Below, piece by piece: positions 59,896 through 64,000 of a DNA stretch of 64,000 nt. The position numbers and the translations under genes were made by a program. Within the stretch, counting starts at the first letter, position 1; each line of letters opens with the position of its first letter. A model generated the notes under the pieces. It saw only the letters and a program-made list of their open reading frames with translations. It did not search any database and was not told the origin of the DNA. This DNA is from Polyangiaceae bacterium (GTDB lineage: Bacteria > Myxococcota_A > Polyangia > Polyangiales > Polyangiaceae): positions 744,001 through 808,000 of the forward strand of contig JACKEB010000012.1 of assembly GCA_020633205.1 (NCBI GenBank), given 5' to 3'.

Positions 59896-60380
59896 GAGTC
59901 CGCGCCTTCTGGGTGGGCCTCTTGGGGCTCGCTTTGTTGCGCTGTTCAAGCGCGGCAGCAGAAGGCGAAGGCTGCGATCTCGCGGAGGGCAACGCCGACT
60001 GCCAGAGCGGCTTGGTGTGCACGTCGCCTTTGGACATTCAGGCAGATCACGCGGTGTGCTGTCCTGGCCCCGGTGACTCACCCAACGAAGCCGCGTGTCG
60101 CTCGTCAGCGGACGGCGTGATTCCCGATGCTGGTGTTGGCTCTGCATACTCGAGCGGCGGTTCCGTGAACGATGGTGGCGCAGCCGCCGGTTCGGGCGGT
60201 GTTGCGGGCTCGGCGGGCACAGGCGGCTCGGCGGGCACAGGCGGCTCGGCGGGCACAGGCGGCTCGGCGGGCACAGGCGGCTCAGCGGGTACAGGCGGCT
60301 CAGCGGGTACAGGCGGCTCAGCGGGTACAGGCGGCTCAGCGGGTACAGGTGGAACCGGCGGTTCCGCAGGGAGCAACTAG
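59892..60380 (+). CDS. Repeat-tail lipoprotein B (paralogue pair)
   Basis: 162 residues. Starts at a GTG overlapping the stop of its paralogue by four bases. Signal peptide with lipobox LLRC; Cys head (GEGCDLAEGNADCQSGLVC, then AVCCPGPGDS) aligning with that of lipoprotein A; tail of nine or so GGSAGT units ending GGSAGSN. The two genes are an old duplication whose tails expanded separately: the DNA repeat units differ in length (24 vs 18 bp) and sequence. It is followed two bases later by the SctS/FliQ-like gene. Confidence 0.8.
   Translation: MRVRAFWVGLLGLALLRCSSAAAEGEGCDLAEGNADCQSGLVCTSPLDIQADHAVCCPGPGDSPNEAACRSSADGVIPDAGVGSAYSSGGSVNDGGAAAGSGGVAGSAGTGGSAGTGGSAGTGGSAGTGGSAGTGGSAGTGGSAGTGGSAGTGGTGGSAGSN
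60207..60350 (+). repeat. 18-bp tandem repeat, eight copies in two homogeneous blocks
   Basis: Eight exact 18-bp units. Units 1-4 (60207-60278) are all GGCTCGGCGGGCACAGGC. Units 5-8 (60279-60350) are all GGCTCAGCGGGTACAGGC, except the last base of unit 8. In frame with lipoprotein B, each unit encoding GSAGTG. Confidence 0.93.
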
Positions 60381-60382
60381 CG

Positions 60383-60637
60383 ATGCCCGTCAGCGATCTG
60401 ATGGCTCAGGCTCAAGAAGCGCTGCTGCTCAGTATCGCGGTCTCCCTGCCGGTGATTGGTGCGGCCGCTTTGGCTGGGTTGTTTGTTGCTATTTTCCAGG
60501 CGGCAACTCAGGTGCAAGACATCACCCTCGCCCATTTGCCGCGGCTACTCGTCGTTGCGGTGGTGCTGGCGCTGGCTGGCCCCTGGATGGGACACCAAAT
60601 CGCGAGCTTCGCGGCCCGCGCATTCACTGGCGGTTGA
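60383..60637 (+). CDS. SctS/FliQ family type III export apparatus subunit, orphan
   Basis: 84 residues, the family length. Two TM hairpin helices (about 14-36 and 50-70) joined by FQAATQVQDITLAHLPRL, which is the FliQ/SctS signature (FQAxTQIQExTLxFxPK). The subunit is part of the inner-membrane export gate with SctR and SctT. No other type III genes are in this window. The ATG lies two bases after lipoprotein B, so it is in the same transcript. Confidence 0.85.
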   Translation: MPVSDLMAQAQEALLLSIAVSLPVIGAAALAGLFVAIFQAATQVQDITLAHLPRLLVVAVVLALAGPWMGHQIASFAARAFTGG

Positions 60638-60655
60638 GGCTGGGGCTCGGTTCAA

Positions 60656-61903
60656 ATGGGCGGCGGCGCGCAGGTGCTCGACGTTTCTCAAGCCGTTCTG
60701 GCGCTGAGATCCGACGGCGTGTTGGTCGGGGGTGAGGTGCGCGGTCGGCTGACGGAGCTCGGCCCAAGGCACCTCGTGCTCGAAGACGCGGAGCTGCGAC
60801 TCGAATGCAGCTGTGAGCCAGCCCTGGCGGAGGCAGGTGCAGCCGTGGCCGGCGACCTAATCGCCGCGCAGATCACTCGGGTAGAAGCCGACGTCGTGCA
60901 CGTCGGGACAGTGCGGCGCATTGCCTCGGGGAAACTGCTTGAGCAGCCGACTGGGGAGCATGCTCGGCGCTTGGGGCGGCGCATGCGTGCCCGCGCGGCT
61001 GCCCAGCGCTTCATCCGAAGCTACTTCGATGACGCCGGTTTTCTAGAGGTGGATACGCCAGTGCGCGTGCAAGCGCCGGGGCTCGATCTGCACGTGGACG
61101 CGCTTTCTGCACATGACGGCTGGCTGATCACCTCTCCAGAGCACCACATGAAGCGGCTGCTGGTCGCTGGTTTGCCGCGCATCTACCAGATCGCTCGGGC
61201 GTCTCGCGCCGAAGAGCTGGGTGCGCTGCATCAGCCCGAGTTTCTGTTGCTCGAGTGGTATCGCGCCTACGCGGGTATGGCCGAGGTGATGGCGGACACC
61301 GAGGCGCTGGTGGTTGGCGTTGTCGAGACGTTGCGCTCGCTCGCTCCAGGAGCCCAGCTGCGCGATGTCTCATATCAGGGCACACGCTTCGATCTCTCGC
61401 GGCCATTCGAGCGCGTCAGCGTTCGCGAAGCATACCGCCGCTTCGCTGATGTGGACGACGTGGTCGCGCTCGCGAGAGACGACGAAGACCGCTATTTCGA
61501 GCTCATGGTGGATCGGGTGGAACCCGGGCTCACTGCGCTCCAGCGACCGGTGTTCCTACACGGTTACCCCCTCAGCCAGGCGTCCCTAGCGCGGCCGGAT
61601 CCCCTCGATCCCGAGACGGCGGAGCGCTTCGAGCTCTACTGGGCAGGCGTCGAGCTATGCAACGGCTTTGGCGAGCTGAACGACGCTGCGGAGCAGCGTC
61701 GCCGCTACGTCGCCGCGATCGAGGATCGTCGCTCGCGACAGATGCCGGTCTACCCGTTGGATGAGCCTTTCCTCACGGCATTGGAAGAGGGTATGCCCCC
61801 TGCCGGAGGCAACGCGCTTGGGCTCGATCGCTTGTTGATGTTGGCTCTGGACGAGACGAGCCTGGACGCGGTGGTCCCCTTCCCCATCCCGCGCCCAGAA
61901 TGA
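60656..61903 (+). CDS. epmA: EF-P lysine aminoacylase EpmA/GenX-like, with N-terminal extension
   Basis: 415 residues against about 325 for E. coli EpmA. Residues about 105-415 form a class II lysyl-tRNA-synthetase-like catalytic domain: FLEVDTPVRVQAPGLDLHVDAL (motif 1 region), TSPEHHMKRLLVAGLPRIYQIARASRAEELGALHQPEFLLLEWYRAY (motif 2) and GNALGLDRLLML (motif 3). These segments are EpmA-like and the enzyme should attach beta-lysine to elongation factor P. Residues 1-100 form an extra small beta-rich domain (VLVGGEVRGRLTELGPRHLVLEDAELRLECSCE) that looks OB-like but is not the usual anticodon-binding domain. epmB and efp are not in the window. Confidence 0.88.
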   Translation: MGGGAQVLDVSQAVLALRSDGVLVGGEVRGRLTELGPRHLVLEDAELRLECSCEPALAEAGAAVAGDLIAAQITRVEADVVHVGTVRRIASGKLLEQPTGEHARRLGRRMRARAAAQRFIRSYFDDAGFLEVDTPVRVQAPGLDLHVDALSAHDGWLITSPEHHMKRLLVAGLPRIYQIARASRAEELGALHQPEFLLLEWYRAYAGMAEVMADTEALVVGVVETLRSLAPGAQLRDVSYQGTRFDLSRPFERVSVREAYRRFADVDDVVALARDDEDRYFELMVDRVEPGLTALQRPVFLHGYPLSQASLARPDPLDPETAERFELYWAGVELCNGFGELNDAAEQRRRYVAAIEDRRSRQMPVYPLDEPFLTALEEGMPPAGGNALGLDRLLMLALDETSLDAVVPFPIPRPE

Positions 61904-61932
61904 ATCACGCAGCCTGATTCAAGCTGCGTGAT
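61904..61932. terminator. Bidirectional hairpin between epmA and the hydrolase gene
   Basis: A perfect 10-bp inverted repeat, ATCACGCAGC at 61904-61913 and GCTGCGTGAT at 61923-61932, with a 9-nt loop, in the 52-bp gap between convergent genes. There is no strong T tract. Confidence 0.65.
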
Positions 61933-61955
61933 GCGAGCGGCGCCAGCGCCGCCGA

Positions 61956-64000
61956 CTACTGCCCCACGCTCGGGGTCATGCTCTGAGCCGCAGCGACCAG
62001 GAAGCGGACCATGTCCGCGTTCGCCGCAGGCACGTCGAAGATCACGAAGTGCCCGTCTTGGTCGATCGGCGGACCGTACTCCCGGGCGCCCAGGGTGAGC
62101 GTTTCCGTACCGCTACCGAGGTTGCCGCTGACAGGGCCAGGCTGCTCGTCGACGCCGCTCAGCGCGTCTGGAGGGCTCGCGCTCGAGTCTGCCTTGGCGA
62201 GGTCGAACTTGCCGGCCTGGATGTAGGTCGCGAGGGTGACCGGGGTGCTGTAGCTGTCTCCCAACCCGTAGGTTTGAAACACGCTCTTCGGTGACATATC
62301 GGTCTCCGGATTGCGCCACAGACCCGCAAAGTTCAGTGGATCGGCGGGATCCACCCATTGCTGCAGCAGAGTCAACACCGGGTGATTCGTGCCCGCGACC
62401 AGCTCGAAATCAGCGCTAAAATCGCCGAGCACGAGGGGCACCGCTGCCTTGATGTTCACGGGTTGAGTCTTGGTCAACAGCGAGTCTTTCAAGCTTGCTC
62501 CGTTGCCTGAAAGCACTGCCGCGCGGAAATCCGTTGCGTAAGGCACTGCAAGGCTACCTTCAGTCGCGCCCTGGGAGTGCCCGAAGAACACGATGCGCAG
62601 CGGATCGACCTTGATCGCGTCGCCCCCGGTGTCTCCCGCGCTCACGTCAAGCGACGCGGCGAAGCGCCCAAGCGAGAGCTGGTCCGCTGCGCCTTGGAGC
62701 GGATTGCCGCGCGCGGCGGCGGGGTTTCCAAAGTTGAAGAAGAGGTTGTTGGGAGACTCGTCGGAATTTCCCCGACGAGGGCCGTGCTCGACTTGATCGA
62801 TGCCCAGCACGACGAAGGGCGTGCTGGCTTTGGCCAATGCCCCCGCTACCTCATCCCGCACGTGGGAGCGGAAGCTCCCACCAGTGCCATGCGCGAAGAC
62901 TACTGCGGGCCAACCTTCGGTCGGCATGGTCGTGCCCTTAGGGACGGTGACGGAGAGGCACACCGCTTCGCTGCGTTGCACGCTGTTCTTGATCCCGCCA
63001 CCGCTCGCCAGGTACGGCGCGTCTCCCTCCTGGAAGATCGGGAGCGACACGAGCGCGTGGTACTCGGCGAAATCCGCGCCCTCAGCCTGACAGCCGCGGT
63101 CTCCTTCGGCGTCAGGGCAAGGAGACTGCACGCCAGCGTCGCAGCGCACCCAGCCGCTGGCGGTTGGTGCTGGGGCTGCCGTAACGGCATCCGCGACCTG
63201 ACGCATGGGCGCCCGCACGTCCTCGGTGGTGATCACGGTGGCGTTCAAGACGGTCGCAGGATCGATCGCCTGATCCGCGAGGTAACTGCGGAAGCCGGCA
63301 AACTTGGCGTGAGCATCAGCCAGCACGGGGTCACTCGGCGCCGCGTCCGCGAGTAGCGCCTCGAACTGCTCCGAGCGCTCGATCGCATTGCCGGACTTAT
63401 CCTTGCCGTCGGTCGTGAGGAACACCGCGTAGCTGTGCCCTGGAAGCATTGGCGACCCTTGAGGACGCTGAATCGCGAAGTAGTCCGAGCAGACGTACTT
63501 TCCGCCGGCCTCGTTGGCGACCCAACGCAACCCAGACGTGCGCCCGAAGTCGTCACCTGGCGTGATGTCGACCCACTGCACCGGCTTCTTCACGCCCTCC
63601 ACGAACTGGAAGGACTCGAAGTCGATGTGACCCGAGAAGCGGAAGATCACGGCTGGATAGGTGCCCCAGCCGGTTGCGGATTGGCTCAGCGCGTCGATGT
63701 AGATCTTCACCGGATCGTAGCCGAGCAAGGCGGAGCCAGGGGTTGGGAAGCCCTGCAGGTTCAGCTTCCCGTCTTGGAACAACAGGTCGTTGGGGAACGG
63801 GAGCCGAAAGAAGTCTCCCGCCTGTCCCGCCGGGTCATTGACCCCGGGTACCTCGAAGAACGCTCGCACAGTGCCCGCGGAGATGGGTGCGCAAGTGACG
63901 CCGGGGAACTCAGACGCGCCGAGGCTCGAGCCGCCTGCCGGCGCTTTCTGACATTCGCCACCGACGCAGGTCAGACCGCCGAAGCAGCTCGAGGGGGTCG
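61956..64000 (-). CDS. Secreted alpha/beta hydrolase, 5' part missing (off the right edge)
   Basis: The reading frame is open from 61956 to the right edge, so the start lies beyond 64000; the 681 residues seen are the C-terminal part. The first ~30 visible residues (SSCFGGLTCVGGECQ) are a Cys module with EGF/Dickkopf-like spacing. Then comes a domain beginning VRAFFEVPGVNDPAGQAGDFFRLPFPNDLL, and a hydrolase fold with VVFAHGTGGS (oxyanion) and nucleophile elbow GHSQGATEG. A candidate His is in DQDGHFV near the end. Layout and length resemble large secreted esterase/lipase-like proteins of Polyangia. A GTG at 63869 is an in-frame internal codon and not the likely start. Confidence 0.82.
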   Translation of the reverse strand, partial: TPSSCFGGLTCVGGECQKAPAGGSSLGASEFPGVTCAPISAGTVRAFFEVPGVNDPAGQAGDFFRLPFPNDLLFQDGKLNLQGFPTPGSALLGYDPVKIYIDALSQSATGWGTYPAVIFRFSGHIDFESFQFVEGVKKPVQWVDITPGDDFGRTSGLRWVANEAGGKYVCSDYFAIQRPQGSPMLPGHSYAVFLTTDGKDKSGNAIERSEQFEALLADAAPSDPVLADAHAKFAGFRSYLADQAIDPATVLNATVITTEDVRAPMRQVADAVTAAPAPTASGWVRCDAGVQSPCPDAEGDRGCQAEGADFAEYHALVSLPIFQEGDAPYLASGGGIKNSVQRSEAVCLSVTVPKGTTMPTEGWPAVVFAHGTGGSFRSHVRDEVAGALAKASTPFVVLGIDQVEHGPRRGNSDESPNNLFFNFGNPAAARGNPLQGAADQLSLGRFAASLDVSAGDTGGDAIKVDPLRIVFFGHSQGATEGSLAVPYATDFRAAVLSGNGASLKDSLLTKTQPVNIKAAVPLVLGDFSADFELVAGTNHPVLTLLQQWVDPADPLNFAGLWRNPETDMSPKSVFQTYGLGDSYSTPVTLATYIQAGKFDLAKADSSASPPDALSGVDEQPGPVSGNLGSGTETLTLGAREYGPPIDQDGHFVIFDVPAANADMVRFLVAAAQSMTPSVGQ

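Overview
This window is GC-rich and coding-dense. It looks like a chromosomal segment of a myxobacterium, most likely of the Polyangia side of Myxococcota. That placement is inference. It rests on lipoproteins with Gly/Ser/Ala/Thr-repeat tails, Cys modules of the DxDC type inserted in unrelated proteins, a Hanks-type Ser/Thr kinase next to a PEGA-like protein, an AAA/TPR signalling ATPase, an NtrC-type regulator, a GroEL with a GGM tail, and many secreted proteins of no known family.

Layout. From 1 to 2.5 kb lie a DUF433 protein and a Cys-ladder lipoprotein ending in a strong hairpin. From 2.6 to 9.2 kb, a minus-strand run folC-yajQ-glmM-ABC ATPase-permease-nagZ links folate, cell-wall precursor synthesis, lipoprotein-type export and muropeptide recycling. 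From 9.6 to 15.1 kb are an AAA/TPR ATPase, dut, an alpha/beta hydrolase and a sigma-54 activator. From 15.1 to 16.9 kb is a low-complexity island holding two convergent four-helix-bundle genes. From 16.9 to 24.3 kb are envelope and housekeeping genes: bamD, greA, a membrane sulfatase-like protein with HEAT repeats, and a YfgM-like/BamB-like pair. From 24.3 to 27 kb are a GT39-like membrane protein and a winged-helix/GHKL-ATPase/STAS-like fusion preceded by a regular operator-like repeat array. From 27.4 to 30.6 kb are cysC, groEL, tRNA-Gln and tRNA-Glu. From 30.8 to 36.5 kb are a small membrane protein, a MATE pump, an AraC/GyrI-like regulator, YciI, and SGNH and SUMF1-like lipoproteins separated by a 18-19 bp tandem repeat. 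From 36.6 to 40.7 kb is a complete glycerol-3-phosphate/sugar ABC importer (ugpC-B-A-E order). From 40.8 to 49.6 kb are secreted proteins, a kinase/PEGA/lipoprotein set, two immunity-like small proteins, an SDR and a membrane protein with an HELAH motif. From 49.6 to 52.0 kb is a Lon protease with a divergent active-site loop. From 52.1 to 56.8 kb is a histidine cluster (hisB, hisH, hisA) interrupted by accessory genes and followed by a Phd/ParE-type toxin-antitoxin pair. From 57.1 to 64 kb are a TPR/AIM24-like protein, pgsA, two paralogous repeat lipoproteins, a lone SctS/FliQ-like subunit, an EpmA with an N-terminal extension, and a partial alpha/beta hydrolase running off the right edge.

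Strongest unexplained signals: (i) five copies of a 14-bp direct-repeat box at 36-37 bp spacing upstream of the winged-helix fusion gene, one over its likely -10; (ii) a dispersed 13-mer CCTCACCCCCAAA, in four exact and several near-exact copies on both strands, in genes and gaps; (iii) several start codons placed exactly 7 nt after a -10-like hexamer, which suggests leaderless mRNAs; (iv) 15-bp direct repeats flanking the toxin-antitoxin pair.
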